DNA of 64,000 nt from Sanguibacter keddieii DSM 10542 (GTDB lineage: Bacteria > Actinomycetota > Actinomycetes > Actinomycetales > Cellulomonadaceae), in the NCBI RefSeq assembly GCF_000024925.1, contig NC_013521.1, forward strand, positions 2,852,001-2,916,000. Reading direction: 5' to 3'. The position numbers and the translations under genes are program-made. Shown piece by piece: positions 1-10,275 of the stretch. The notes under the pieces were generated by a model. It made no database searches, was not told where the DNA came from, and saw only the letters and a list, made by a program, of their open reading frames with translations. The first letter of the stretch is position 1, and each line of letters opens with the position of its first letter.

Positions 1-491
1 ACGCCGTCGGCCGGGCGCTCGAGCGGGACGTCGCGGAAGGTGTCGGCCCAGGGCGTGACCTCGGCGCTGGGCTCCTGCTCGACGCCGTCGACGAGAGCGG
101 CGACCTGGTAGACGGACCCGGTCGACCCCTCGGGGTCGAGGAAGGTCGTGCTGTCGGTGACCGTGCCGATCGCCATGCCGTCGCGGTACACGACGAAGTC
201 GGAGCCGGTCATGCCGGTCTCCGAGGAGCCGGAGACCTCCTGGCCGAGCAGGCGCCACCCGACGAAGACGCCCTCGTCGGTGAGGGCCGCGACGAGGCCG
301 CGGTCGAGGTGCTCGAGACGAGGCACGGTCGCGGCGCCGTCTGCTGCGGTGGCGAGCGGGCCGGCTGCCGTCGCGGCGCCGGGAGCTGCCCCTGGGGAGG
401 CGAGCGCCGCGGTGCTGGTGAGGACGAGCGCCGAGGCGACGGCCAGGGCCAGCGCCCCGCTCCTCGTCCGACGTGGGTCGAGACTCATCAT
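1..491 (-). CDS. Rhamnogalacturonan endolyase, PL11 family (N-terminal part)
   Basis: The reading frame runs off the left edge, so only about 163 N-terminal residues are present. After a basic start (RRTRSG) there is a hydrophobic stretch ending in an Ala-rich cleavage region, typical of a secreted protein. The mature start contains LDRGLVAALTDEGVFVGWRL, then a YRDG segment and a DPEGSTGSVYQV segment. This is the small beta-sandwich that opens family 11 polysaccharide lyases (YesW/YesX type), which cleave the rhamnogalacturonan I backbone of pectin outside the cell. Two ATG codons are adjacent (491 and 488) and an AAAGGA site precedes them. The first is used here, but the second has the better spacing. 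The catalytic beta-propeller is outside the window. Confidence 0.82.
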   Translation of the reverse strand, partial: MMSLDPRRTRSGALALAVASALVLTSTAALASPGAAPGAATAAGPLATAADGAATVPRLEHLDRGLVAALTDEGVFVGWRLLGQEVSGSSETGMTGSDFVVYRDGMAIGTVTDSTTFLDPEGSTGSVYQVAALVDGVEQEPSAEVTPWADTFRDVPLERPADG

Positions 492-590
492 TGAATCCTT
501 TCACTACCCCCGGGCGACGCGGCTCGTCACAGGCTCGGGGTGGTCCGCGCACGGTTCGACGAGCCGCGGTCCACGATGACCGCAGCAGTC

Positions 591-642
591 CGGGAGAGCG
601 CTTCCCGACGATCGAGTATCGACATCACCCGGGTGAGATGTC
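591..642 (-). promoter_or_regulatory. Two imperfect palindromes upstream of the lyase gene
   Basis: Positions 591-607 read CGGGAGAGCGCTTCCCG, nearly symmetric around AGCGCT with one extra base. Positions 621-642 have GACATC and GATGTC arms around a CCCGGG core. Both lie 100-150 bases before the secreted lyase gene. The first resembles the AGCGCT-centred operators bound by LacI-family sugar regulators in actinobacteria. The regulator itself is not in the window, so operator function is inference. Confidence 0.35.
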
Positions 643-657
643 AACCGCACGACGACA

Positions 658-695
658 AGAGCCCTGCACGACCGTGGCAGGTCGTGCAGGGCTCT
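658..695 (-). terminator. Hairpin terminator after deoC
   Basis: A perfect 16-base inverted repeat (658-673 with 680-695, arm AGAGCCCTGCACGACC) encloses a six-base loop. It lies 26 bases beyond the deoC stop codon. On the minus strand it is followed by TTGTCG rather than a long T run, as is usual for high-GC actinobacteria. Confidence 0.8.
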
Positions 696-720
696 CGAGG
701 CGATCGGGGTGTCGCGAGGG

Positions 721-1443
721 TCAGTACCCGGTCGCCCCGGCGGTGGCGCTGGCCGCAGGGCCGGTGCCGTCGTCGTCGAGCCCGTCGAGCACAGCTGCCG
801 TCCCTGAGAGCCCCAGACGGGTGGCACCCGCGGCGATCATCGCGAGGGCGTCGGCCGCGGTGCGGACCCCGCCGCTCGCCTTGACTCCCAGACGTCCGCC
901 GACGGTCCGGGCCATGAGCTCGACCGCGTGGACGCTCGCCCCACCCGCGGGGTGGAAGCCGGTCGACGTCTTGACGAAGTCTGCCCCCGCGGCCTCGCTG
1001 GCCTCGCAGGCCTTGACGATCTCGTCGTCGGTGAGGGCGGCCGACTCGATGATGACCTTGAGCACCGTCGGGTGGGCGGCGGCAGCACGCACGGCCTCGA
1101 TGTCGGCCTGGACCTGCGCCCAGTCACCGGACTTCACGGCACCGAGGTTGATGACCATGTCGACCTCGTGCGCGCCGTCGAGCACCGCGTGCGCCGCCTC
1201 GGCCGCCTTGACCTCGGCGTGGTGCGACCCGGACGGGAAGCCGCACACGGTCGCGATCTTCACCGTGCTGCCGGCGGGGAGTGCGATCGGCAGCTTCGAC
1301 GGCGAGATGCAGATCGAGTAGGTGCCCAGCGCAGAGGCCTCCTCGGCGAGGGCCGCGACGTCCGCGTCGGTCGACTCCGGCTTGAGCAGCGTGTGGTCGA
1401 CGTACTGCGCGAGCTCTTCGCGGCTGAGGGTCTGGTGGCTCAT
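721..1443 (-). CDS. deoC: Deoxyribose-phosphate aldolase
   Basis: The 240-residue protein has the class I aldolase layout. DMVINLGA supplies Asp96, FVKTSTGF supplies the Schiff-base lysine Lys158, and GVKASGGV supplies the second active-site lysine Lys188. It splits 2-deoxyribose 5-phosphate into glyceraldehyde 3-phosphate and acetaldehyde, the last step in use of deoxynucleosides. The ATG is preceded by GGAGAG at good spacing. It lies 88 bases after add and ends the nucleoside cluster. Length and motifs are normal for the family. Confidence 0.96.
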   Translation of the reverse strand: MSHQTLSREELAQYVDHTLLKPESTDADVAALAEEASALGTYSICISPSKLPIALPAGSTVKIATVCGFPSGSHHAEVKAAEAAHAVLDGAHEVDMVINLGAVKSGDWAQVQADIEAVRAAAAHPTVLKVIIESAALTDDEIVKACEASEAAGADFVKTSTGFHPAGGASVHAVELMARTVGGRLGVKASGGVRTAADALAMIAAGATRLGLSGTAAVLDGLDDDGTGPAASATAGATGY

Positions 1444-1531
1444 CGTTCTCTCCGTGGTTCGGGTCTGTCCCGTGGGCCTGGTCGGCCGTCGGGGGTAGGT
1501 CGGCCGCTCGCGCGGCTGCGGTGGGGAGCTC

Positions 1532-2608
1532 TCACTCCCCCGCGACGGCTGCGTAGCCGGCGAGGATCTGCTCGCCGAGGGCGTGGCGCTCGTCGTGGTG
1601 GATGAACGCGCTCCAGGCTGCTGCCAGGGTCGCGTCGCGCAGGTCGTCGAGGGTCCATCCGGCCTCGTCGACCAGCAGGGTCATCTCGCGCGTCATGCTC
1701 GTGGCGGACATGAGGCGGTTGTCGGTGTTGACGGTCACCGCGAAGTCGAGGTCGCGCAGCCGCGAGATCGGGTGCTCGGCGACCGTGCCGGCGATGCCGG
1801 TCTGCAGGTTCGACGACGGGCACAGCTCGAGGGGGATCTGGTTGTCCCGCACCCAGTGCGCGACCCGACCGAAGACCGGGTTGTCGGAGTCGAGGTCGGT
1901 GATGTCCTCGACGATGCGCGCTCCGTGGCCGATGCGGCTCGCCTGGCCGACGTGCACGGCCTCGGAGATCGAGTCGACCCCTGCGGCCTCGCCGGCGTGG
2001 ATGGTGGCGGGGAACGACGCGTCGTTGAGCGTGCGCCAGGCCTGCGGGAACCTGGAGGGCGGGAAGCCGTCCTCGGCGCCCGCGATGTCGAAGCCCGAGA
2101 CCCCACGGTCACGGTTGGCGAGGGCGAGCTCGACGATCTCCTCCCAGCGGTCGGCGTGCCGCATGGCGGTGATCAGCTGACCGACCCGGATCGTGTTCCC
2201 GGCCGCCGCCGCCTCGGCGACGCCCTGGTCCAGCCCCTCCTGCACCGCGTCGACCGCGTCCTGCAGGCTGAGCCCGCGCGTGAGGTGCTGCTCAGGTGCC
2301 CAGCGCTGCTCGGCGTAGACGACTCCGTCGGCCGCGAGGTCGACGACGGCCTCGCGGGCGACGCGGGCGAGGCCCTCGCGCGTCTGCATGACGGCGATCG
2401 TGTGGTCGAAGGTCTCGAGGTACCGGACGAGGGTGCCCGAGTCAGCCGCCTCGAAGAACCAGCGACGCAGCTCCTCGGGGTCCGTCGTCGGCAGCTCGTG
2501 GCCGATCTCGGCGGCGAGCTCGACGATGGTCTCCGTGCGCAGACCACCGTCGAGGTGGTCGTGCAGGAGGACCTTGGGCAGGGCGGCGATCGGCAGCGCA
2601 GAAGTCAT
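1532..2608 (-). CDS. add: Adenosine deaminase
   Basis: The 358-residue protein deaminates adenosine and deoxyadenosine to inosine and deoxyinosine. The zinc site is visible as HDHLDG (His16, His18), HAGE (His204, Glu207), His228 and NTDN (Asp296). The actinobacterial form has NTDNR where E. coli Add has NTDD. Although it follows the other nucleoside genes, the ATG has no ribosome site. Instead a TACGGT box lies exactly six bases upstream, which suggests its own promoter and a leaderless message. Confidence 0.95.
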   Translation of the reverse strand: MTSALPIAALPKVLLHDHLDGGLRTETIVELAAEIGHELPTTDPEELRRWFFEAADSGTLVRYLETFDHTIAVMQTREGLARVAREAVVDLAADGVVYAEQRWAPEQHLTRGLSLQDAVDAVQEGLDQGVAEAAAAGNTIRVGQLITAMRHADRWEEIVELALANRDRGVSGFDIAGAEDGFPPSRFPQAWRTLNDASFPATIHAGEAAGVDSISEAVHVGQASRIGHGARIVEDITDLDSDNPVFGRVAHWVRDNQIPLELCPSSNLQTGIAGTVAEHPISRLRDLDFAVTVNTDNRLMSATSMTREMTLLVDEAGWTLDDLRDATLAAAWSAFIHHDERHALGEQILAGYAAVAGE

Positions 2609-2614
2609 GGGGCA

Positions 2615-2620
2615 ACCGTA
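2615..2620 (-). promoter_or_regulatory. -10 box of leaderless add promoter
   Basis: On the minus strand TACGGT is followed by six bases and then the ATG of add at 2608. Transcription starting 6-7 bases after a -10 box would begin on the start codon. No ribosome-binding sequence is present. No convincing -35 box was seen. Confidence 0.55.
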
Positions 2621-2626
2621 CCGCTA

Positions 2627-3418
2627 TCAGTGCCTCAGACGGCCGTCCGACCGCGGTCTGGGAAGAGCGTCTGGTAGCACCGGCAGCAGCACCCAGGTGA
2701 CGTGCGACCAACCGCCGAGCGACGGCCGTGCCACGCCCCCGGAGCGCAGGTGGTCCTCGGTCACCGGGTGCAGCCGCCCGCTGCTCGGCTCGTAGACCTC
2801 GAGGGCGGAGCCGTCCGGGCTCGTGAGCACCACGACGTGCCGTGGGACCGCAGCGGCGAGCCCGGCGCGTGTGTCGCCGCCGGTGTAGAGCGGGACCGGG
2901 ACGCCCGCGCGCGCCCAGGCGACGGCGGCGTCGAGCAGGGGTCGGCTCTGAGGACGCGAGTCGACCACCAGGCGGTGCGTGTACCGCACAGGCCCGCAGC
3001 GGGCTGCACGAGCCGCAGCCCAGGGCGGCGTGCCGAGCGCGCCGGGCCACGGCAGGCCGAGCAGGGCGCGTCGGGTGGTCGCGGCCTTGGTGCGCCGCTG
3101 CGCGACCTCCGCCGCACCGGGGCGTGCGAGCTCCCGCGCGAGCGCGTCGTCCCCGACGGCGGCGGTGAGGACGAGCGCGGCCGAGCCGCAGGTGGTGCCG
3201 TCGACCTGGACGGCCCCGCGACCGAGGGCCGCCAGGACCTCACGTGCGCGGCCAGGGGCGGGGAGATCGACGCCCGAGGAGTCAGGCAGGCCTCGCCAGC
3301 CGGAGTGGTCGTGGGTGCCAGACCCGTCGCGTGGGCGCGGCGGACCTGGCGGCACGGGCGCGCGGCCGCCACCCAGCCACCACAGCAGCTCGGAGAGCTG
3401 TCGTCCCGGCCTCGTCAC
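2627..3418 (-). CDS. Conserved actinobacterial protein, possible papain-like (C39-like) fold
   Basis: This 263-residue protein is not from a family I can name with certainty. It contains GTTCGSAAL (Cys77), PRHVVVL (His194) and VYEPSSG (Glu210-Pro211). That order and spacing resembles the Cys-His-acidic arrangement of C39-like papain-fold peptidases and related non-peptidase members. There is no clear signal peptide or long hydrophobic helix. The GTG start overlaps the stop of the upstream DUF202 gene by four bases (GTGA), so the two are probably translationally coupled. A peptidase role is inference. It may instead be a structural or binding variant. Confidence 0.6.
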   Translation of the reverse strand: MTRPGRQLSELLWWLGGGRAPVPPGPPRPRDGSGTHDHSGWRGLPDSSGVDLPAPGRAREVLAALGRGAVQVDGTTCGSAALVLTAAVGDDALARELARPGAAEVAQRRTKAATTRRALLGLPWPGALGTPPWAAARAARCGPVRYTHRLVVDSRPQSRPLLDAAVAWARAGVPVPLYTGGDTRAGLAAAVPRHVVVLTSPDGSALEVYEPSSGRLHPVTEDHLRSGGVARPSLGGWSHVTWVLLPVLPDALPRPRSDGRLRH

Positions 3419-3723
3419 GCGGCGCCGACAGCCTGTGCCACGGCGAGCGTGGCACCGAGCGCACCCAGCAGGACGACGGCGACGACGAGACGCTCGAGCG
3501 CACGTCCGTCGCGGGGCCGCCCCACGACGAGGGCGACCGCGACACCGACCGCGAGGACGGCTCCGAGGAGGACCAGCAGCCACATCTCCTCACGCAGGGC
3601 CGTGAGCATGAGGACCAGGGACCCGAGCACCACCCCGAGGAGCGAGCGCTGCCACGCGAGCGCGGTGCGCTCCGGCTGTGCCCCGTAGAGGTCGGCCCGA
3701 GCCCGGTGCGGCTCGCCAGTCAC
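3415..3723 (-). CDS. DUF202 membrane protein
   Basis: A 102-residue integral membrane protein with the DUF202 signature PERTALAWQRSLLG near residue 17, followed by three hydrophobic helices. Function is unknown for the family (YidG/YidH type). The GTG start at 3723 lies in the last copy of a 17-base tandem repeat that fills the gap from the upstream DUF202 gene. Its stop overlaps the start of the next gene. Pairs of DUF202 genes are common and may form a hetero-oligomer, which is inference. Confidence 0.85.
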   Translation of the reverse strand: MTGEPHRARADLYGAQPERTALAWQRSLLGVVLGSLVLMLTALREEMWLLVLLGAVLAVGVAVALVVGRPRDGRALERLVVAVVLLGALGATLAVAQAVGAA

Positions 3724-3820
3724 AGCGCCGTGCCCCTCACGATGCCGTCCCGGTCACAGCGTCCCGCCCGTCATAGCGTCCGGCCCGTCACAGCGCCTCA
3801 TCTGTCACAGCGCCGACGCG
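3719..3820. repeat. 17-base tandem repeat, about six degenerate copies
   Basis: The core GTCACAGCG (or GTCATAGCG) recurs at 3719, 3753, 3770, 3787 and 3804, with a weaker copy at 3736, all in 17-base phase. The array starts at the GTG of one DUF202 gene and runs into the 3' end of the other. On the minus strand each unit carries an overlapping stop/start (TGTGA or TATGA). It has probably grown by local duplication of a stop/start junction. Confidence 0.85.
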
Positions 3821-4179
3821 ACCGCGTACCCGGCCAGCAGCAGGGCCATGACCACGACCCCGCCCGCGAGGACGGGCAGCGCGACCGGTGCGGGCAGCGG
3901 TGCGCCGGTGCGCAGCGCGCGCTCGTAGCGCTTCCACGTCCACCAGCCGTACACCGCGAGGACCGCTCCGGCGAGGCAGGAGACCGCCGCGACGACGTCC
4001 AGGAAGATCGGCAGCTCGGCGAAGGTCGCGAAGGACGTGAGGGCGACGCCGCCCGCGACCAGGCCCAGCCCGGTCCGCACCCACGCGAGCGCGGTGCGCT
4101 CGTTGGCGAGGGAGAACCGGGCGTCGGGGTCGTCGCCGACCCCGTACACCGAGCGGGGCCGTCGGGCGTCGCCGGCCAC
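3805..4179 (-). CDS. DUF202 (YidH-type) membrane protein
   Basis: A 124-residue protein with the family signature ANERTALAWVRTGLGLVA at about residues 25-42 and three predicted membrane helices, the last at the C terminus. It starts with GTG only three bases after the deoA stop, so it is co-transcribed with deoA. Its last codons form the first unit of the 17-base tandem repeat. No substrate or activity is known for DUF202 proteins. Confidence 0.85.
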   Translation of the reverse strand: MAGDARRPRSVYGVGDDPDARFSLANERTALAWVRTGLGLVAGGVALTSFATFAELPIFLDVVAAVSCLAGAVLAVYGWWTWKRYERALRTGAPLPAPVALPVLAGGVVVMALLLAGYAVASAL

Positions 4180-4182
4180 CTG

Positions 4183-5505
4183 TCAGTCGATCCGGGCGAT
4201 GATGAGGTCCTGGTGGACGTCACCGCGGGGCTCGGCCTCGACCGTGATCGAGTGGCGGGCGATCTCGAGGGCGCGGTCGAAGCGCTCGGGGGTGTCGGTG
4301 TGCAGCGTGAGGATCGGCTGGCCGGCGACCACGCGGTCGCCCGGCTTGGCGTGGATCTCGACACCGGCGCCGGCCTGCACGGCGTCCTCGCGGCGGGCGC
4401 GCCCGGCACCGAGGCGCCACGCCGCGATACCGACGTCGAGCGCGTCGAGCCCGGTGAGGACACCGTCGGACTCGGCCAGGACCTGCTGGTTCTCGGTCGC
4501 GACCGGCAGCGGCGCGTCGACGTCGCCACCCTGGGCGGAGATCATCGCGCGCCAGCGGTCCATGGCCCGGCCGTCGGAGAGCGCAGCACGCACCTCGTCG
4601 GCGGCCACGTCGCGGCCCGCGCCGGCGAGCATCTCCACGGCGAGCGCCACGGTGAGGTCGACGACGTCGGCAGGTCCACCGCCGGCGAGCACCTCGACGG
4701 ACTCGCGGACCTCGAGGGCGTTGCCCGCGGTGAGGCCGAGCGGCGTCGACATGTTGGTGAGCAGCGCGACGGTGCGGACACCTGCGTCGGTGCCGAGGTC
4801 GACCATGGTGCGGGCGAGCTCGCGCGCAGAGGCCTCGTCCTTCATGAACGCACCCGTGCCGACCTTGACGTCGAGGACGAGCGCGCCGGTGCCCTCGGCG
4901 ATCTTCTTGCTCATGATCGACGACGCGATGAGCGGGATCGCCTCGACGGTGCCGGTGACGTCGCGCAGCGCGTAGAGCTTGCGGTCGGCCGGGGCGAGGC
5001 CGGAGCCCGCCTGGCAGATGACGGCGCCGACGTCCTCGAGCTGGCGCATCATCTCGTCGTTGCTGAGCGCCGCGCGCCAGCCGGGGATGGACTCGAGCTT
5101 GTCGAGCGTGCCACCGGTGTGGCCGAGGCCGCGGCCCGAGAGCTGCGGGACCGCGACGCCGAACACGGCGACGAGCGGTGCGAGCGGGAGGGTGATCTTG
5201 TCGCCGACGCCACCGGTCGAGTGCTTGTCCGAGGTGGGGTGCGACAGCGCGGAGAAGTCCATGCGCTCGCCCGAGGCGATCATCGCGGCGGTCCAGCGGG
5301 AGATCTCGTCGCGGTCCATGCCGTTGAGCAGGATCGCCATGTTGAGGGCAGCCATCTGCTCCTCGGCGATGACGCCGCGCGTGTACGCGTCGATGACCCA
5401 GTCGATCTGCTCGGGGCTCAGCGTGCCCTTGTCGCGCTTGACGCGGATCACGTCGACGGCGTCGAAGGCCTCGGCCTTGCGCTGGGTGTCCTCGGGAAGT
5501 GGCAC
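4183..5505 (-). CDS. deoA: Thymidine phosphorylase
   Basis: The 440-residue enzyme phosphorolyses thymidine and deoxyuridine to the base and deoxyribose 1-phosphate. The family phosphate-binding segment SDKHSTGGVGDK is at residues 92-103, followed by SGRGLGHTGGTLDKLE. The C-terminal pyrimidine-phosphorylase domain is present (residues about 345-425). Start is GTG at 5505. The N-terminal FDAVDVIRVKRD segment fits the normal family start. Its product would enter DeoC metabolism after conversion by a phosphopentomutase, which is not in the window. Confidence 0.96.
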   Translation of the reverse strand: MPLPEDTQRKAEAFDAVDVIRVKRDKGTLSPEQIDWVIDAYTRGVIAEEQMAALNMAILLNGMDRDEISRWTAAMIASGERMDFSALSHPTSDKHSTGGVGDKITLPLAPLVAVFGVAVPQLSGRGLGHTGGTLDKLESIPGWRAALSNDEMMRQLEDVGAVICQAGSGLAPADRKLYALRDVTGTVEAIPLIASSIMSKKIAEGTGALVLDVKVGTGAFMKDEASARELARTMVDLGTDAGVRTVALLTNMSTPLGLTAGNALEVRESVEVLAGGGPADVVDLTVALAVEMLAGAGRDVAADEVRAALSDGRAMDRWRAMISAQGGDVDAPLPVATENQQVLAESDGVLTGLDALDVGIAAWRLGAGRARREDAVQAGAGVEIHAKPGDRVVAGQPILTLHTDTPERFDRALEIARHSITVEAEPRGDVHQDLIIARID

Positions 5506-5594
5506 GTCTGTGGCTCCGTTCGTGGGTGGGCGCGGGCCGCGGTCAGCGGGCCGCCCGGTGGTGAGGTCTGCTGAGGCGTGGTCAGGAGACCGCG

Positions 5595-5626
5595 GCGCCC
5601 CGCCAGTCTAGGACAGGGCGGGGCGC
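5595..5626 (-). terminator. Hairpin between cdd and deoA
   Basis: A 10-base GC-only stem (5595-5604 with 5617-5626) with a 12-base loop lies 28 bases after the cdd stop and 90 bases before deoA. There is no T run. It may terminate part of the transcripts or protect the 3' end of cdd. Confidence 0.5.
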
Positions 5627-5653
5627 GGCGGTCGGGTGCTGCGGGGGCTGCCG

Positions 5654-6064
5654 TCAGGCGTCGGCAGCCCGGGTGACGAGGTCGTCCGGGCCGAAGGCGT
5701 CGGGCAGCACCTCGCTCATGGGGACGATGCCGCGCGTCGTCTCGACGAGCAGCGACGGCCCGCCGTGCTCCCACAGGAGCTGGCGGCAGCGGCCGCACGG
5801 CATGAGGGTGTTCCCGTGGCCGTCGACGCAGGTGAAGGCCACCAGGCGTCCGCCGCCCGAGGCGACGAGCGAGGACACGAGGCCGCACTCTGCGCAGAGC
5901 ACGACGCCGTAGGCGGCGTTCTCCACGTTGCACCCGGTGACCACGCGGCCGTCGTCGACGAGCGCTGCTGCGCCGACGGGGAACTCGGAGTAGGGCGCGT
6001 ACGCCTTGGTCATGATGTCGCGGGCAGCCGTGCGCAGGCCGTCCCAGTCGATGGTCTGGCTCAC
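5654..6064 (-). CDS. cdd: Cytidine deaminase
   Basis: A 136-residue homotetrameric-type deaminase that turns cytidine and deoxycytidine into uridine and deoxyuridine. The zinc motif is CAEC (Cys57, catalytic Glu59) with PCGRC (Cys90, Cys93). CNVENA provides the ribose contact. In the Bacillus enzyme the residue after the catalytic Glu is Arg (CAER); here it is Cys60. The GTG start lies three bases after the stop of the permease gene, so it belongs to the transporter operon. Confidence 0.95.
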   Translation of the reverse strand: MSQTIDWDGLRTAARDIMTKAYAPYSEFPVGAAALVDDGRVVTGCNVENAAYGVVLCAECGLVSSLVASGGGRLVAFTCVDGHGNTLMPCGRCRQLLWEHGGPSLLVETTRGIVPMSEVLPDAFGPDDLVTRAADA

Positions 6065-6067
6065 GGG

Positions 6068-7345
6068 TCAGCCCTTCACGTAGGGCTCGCCGGCGGCAGC
6101 CGGTCCACGGACGCGTCCGACGAGGCCGGCGACCGCGAAGATCGTCACCACGTACGGGAGCATGAGCATGAACTGGTTGGGGATCGGGGTCTCGAGGACC
6201 CCGAGCACCTGCTGGAGCTTGTCGGCGAAGCCGAACAGCAGCGCCGCGCCGAGAGCACCGACCGGTGACCAGCGGCCGAGGATCATCGCGGCGAGGGCGA
6301 TGTAGCCCTTGCCCGCGGTCATCTCCTGGCCGAAGGCACCGACGGAGCCGAGCGTGAAGAACGCCCCGCCGAGACCGGCCACGGCCGAGCCGAGGAGCAC
6401 GTTGCCCCAGCGCGTCTTGTTGACGTTGATGCCCACGGTGTCCGCAGCCTGCGGGTGCTCTCCCACCGCGCGGACCCGCAGGCCCCAGCGGGTGCGGAAC
6501 AGCGCGACGGCGATGACGGCCACCGCGATGTACAGCAGGTACACGATGATCGACTGGCGGAACAGCACAGGCCCGAGGACGGGGATCTCGGAGAGCAGCG
6601 GGATCGGCAGGGTCGACAGGCGCGGCGGCGAGTTGAGGGTCGCCGCGTTCTCCTTGAGGACCGAGCTGAACAGGAAGCTGGTGAGCCCGACGGCGAACAC
6701 GTTGAGCACCACACCGACGATGATCTGGTTCACCGAGTACTTGACGGTGAAGAGCGCGAGCAGCGAGCCGATGAGCAGACCCGCGACCGGGGCTGCGACG
6801 AGACCCAGGTAGGCGTTCCCGGTGATCGACCCGAAGACCGCTGCGCCGAAGGCCCCGAGGAGCAGCTGTCCCTCGATCGCGATGTTGACCACACCGGCAC
6901 GCTCGTTGAGCAGACCGCCGAGGGCGCCGAAGGCGAGAGGCACGGCGAGGAGCAGCGACCCCTGGAAGAGGCTGACGAGCGAGGTGCTCTTGTCGGTCAC
7001 CGCCCAGACGAGGAAGGTGAAGACCCAGATGACGCCGAACACGACGGGGACCCACGTGCCCACGCGCAGCCCCTGACGGACCCGCAAGAACGAGTACGCG
7101 GCGAGCAGCAGCGCGAGGACCGACAGGACCGTGGCCGTGACCTGCGACGGCAGCCGGATCGGGTCGATCATGAAGAAGTCCGTCGACGTCGAGACGCCGA
7201 AGGTGGTCGTCGACCCGGCGCTGCCGAGCACGCCGAACACCACGAGCGACAGGACGCCGAAGCTCGCGAGGACGATCGGCAGACGGTACGCGCGGACGGG
7301 ACGGGTGGTCGACACGTCGCCGACCAGGACGTCGGTGGCGGTCAT
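6068..7345 (-). CDS. Nucleoside ABC transporter permease (second subunit)
   Basis: A 425-residue membrane protein of the BPD_transp_2 family, related to NupQ/YufQ. It has about ten hydrophobic helices. GGLLNERAGVVNIAIEGQL is the hallmark segment of BMP-type nucleoside permeases, and VGINVNKTRWGNVLLG is the cytoplasmic coupling segment. The N-terminal helices are longer than in Bacillus YufQ. The ATG overlaps the stop of the other permease by four bases (ATGA), giving coupled translation and equal subunit amounts. Confidence 0.92.
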   Translation of the reverse strand: MTATDVLVGDVSTTRPVRAYRLPIVLASFGVLSLVVFGVLGSAGSTTTFGVSTSTDFFMIDPIRLPSQVTATVLSVLALLLAAYSFLRVRQGLRVGTWVPVVFGVIWVFTFLVWAVTDKSTSLVSLFQGSLLLAVPLAFGALGGLLNERAGVVNIAIEGQLLLGAFGAAVFGSITGNAYLGLVAAPVAGLLIGSLLALFTVKYSVNQIIVGVVLNVFAVGLTSFLFSSVLKENAATLNSPPRLSTLPIPLLSEIPVLGPVLFRQSIIVYLLYIAVAVIAVALFRTRWGLRVRAVGEHPQAADTVGINVNKTRWGNVLLGSAVAGLGGAFFTLGSVGAFGQEMTAGKGYIALAAMILGRWSPVGALGAALLFGFADKLQQVLGVLETPIPNQFMLMLPYVVTIFAVAGLVGRVRGPAAAGEPYVKG

Positions 7346-8597
7346 GCGCTGGCACCCTTCGTGAGAGCGGGCTGGGAGGGCAGCCGGAAGATCGCGCGGA
7401 CCAGGGGCGGCGCCGCGATGAACAGGACGACGAGAGCCTGGATGACCAGGACGATGTTGATCGACGTCCCCGTGCTGCTCTCCATCACGCGGCCGCCGAC
7501 GTTGAGGCCGGCGTAGAGCAGACCCGCGAAGAAGATACCGAGCGGCTTGGACCGTCCGAGCAGGGCCACGGTGATCGCGTCGAAGCCGATGGACCCGGCG
7601 ATCCCGCCGGTGAGCGCCTTCTCGGTGCCGAGGATCTGCACGGCCCCGGCGAGACCGGTGAGCGCACCGGAGACGACCATGACGAGCACGAAGGACGACG
7701 AGACGGCCATGCCTGCGGTCCGGGCGGCGTTCGGGTTGGACCCGACGGCGCGGAAGCGGAAGCCCCAGGTGGAGCGCGTCATGAGCCACCAGACGAAGAA
7801 CGCGGCGAGGATCGCGACGACGAACCCGGCGTGCAGCCGGAACTGGTCTCCCAGGAGCAGCGGCAGCTGCGCGTTCTCGCGGATGCCGGGGCTCTTGGGC
7901 TGGTTGGAGCCCTCACGGGTGAACGCCGAGGTCGTGAGCAAGAACGCCACCAGGTACAGCGACACGTAGTTGAGCATGATCGTGACAATCACCTCGTGCG
8001 CCCCGGTGCGCGCCTTGAGGAACCCGGCGATCCCGGCCCACACCCCACCGGCGAGGATGCCGCCGAGGAGCGCGAGCAGGAGGTGCAGGACGGGCGGCAA
8101 GGACCAGGTGAAGCCCACGTACCCGCCGATGGCCGCACCCATGAGGACCTGCCCCTGGGCACCGATGTTGAACAGGCCGGCGCGGAAGCCGATGGCGATG
8201 CCGAGCGCCGCGATGATGAGCGGCGTCGCGACGGTCATCGTCTCGGTGAGCGGTCGCAGCGCGCGTGCCGCGGTCGGGGCGTCGTAGTTGAAGACGGCTC
8301 CGCGGAACATCGCCGTGTAGGCGTCCGTGACGGAGGCCCAGGCGGCGCCGAAGAAGTCTGCCGGCCTGGCGAAGATGTAGCTCGCGGCGTCGGTGACGTC
8401 CGGGTCGACGGCGATGATGAGGAGGCCGCCGATGACGAGGGCGAGGACGAAGGCCAGGACGGTCACCCCGAACCCGCCGGTGGTCACCTCGCGCAGGACC
8501 TGGGCCGCGCGGCCCCCGGTCGCAGCGGTCGGCTGCTCGACGTCCTTCGCCGGTGGGACGGCGGGGCCGTCCTTCTCGGGCTCGGTGCGCTGGTCGT

Positions 8598-8601
<4 letters not shown>
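7342..8601 (-). CDS. Nucleoside ABC transporter permease (first subunit)
   Basis: A 419-residue BPD_transp_2 permease similar to NupP/YufP. After a charged, Pro-rich cytoplasmic N terminus of about 35 residues come around nine membrane helices. FRAGLFNIGAQGQVLMGA is the conserved segment equivalent to that in the partner permease. It pairs with the gene downstream to form the membrane channel. The GTG start overlaps the ATPase stop by four bases. Confidence 0.92.
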
Positions 8602-10166
<1,565 letters not shown>

Positions 10167-10220
10167 GTGCGTTCTCCTTCAAGCGCGCCGACAACCTGCC
10201 AGCGACAGTAGACCAGAAGA

Positions 10221-10258
10221 GGCCCAGCCGGCCCGACGTGCGTCGGGCCGGCTGGGCC
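10221..10258 (-). terminator. Hairpin between the BMP lipoprotein and ATPase genes
   Basis: A perfect 17-base stem (10221-10237 with 10242-10258) closes a GTGC loop, 18 bases beyond the lipoprotein stop and 55 bases before the ATPase start. Such hairpins stabilise or partly terminate the upstream message so that the binding protein is made in excess over the membrane subunits. Confidence 0.75.
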
Positions 10259-10275
10259 GGTCGTTCAGCGGTGCG

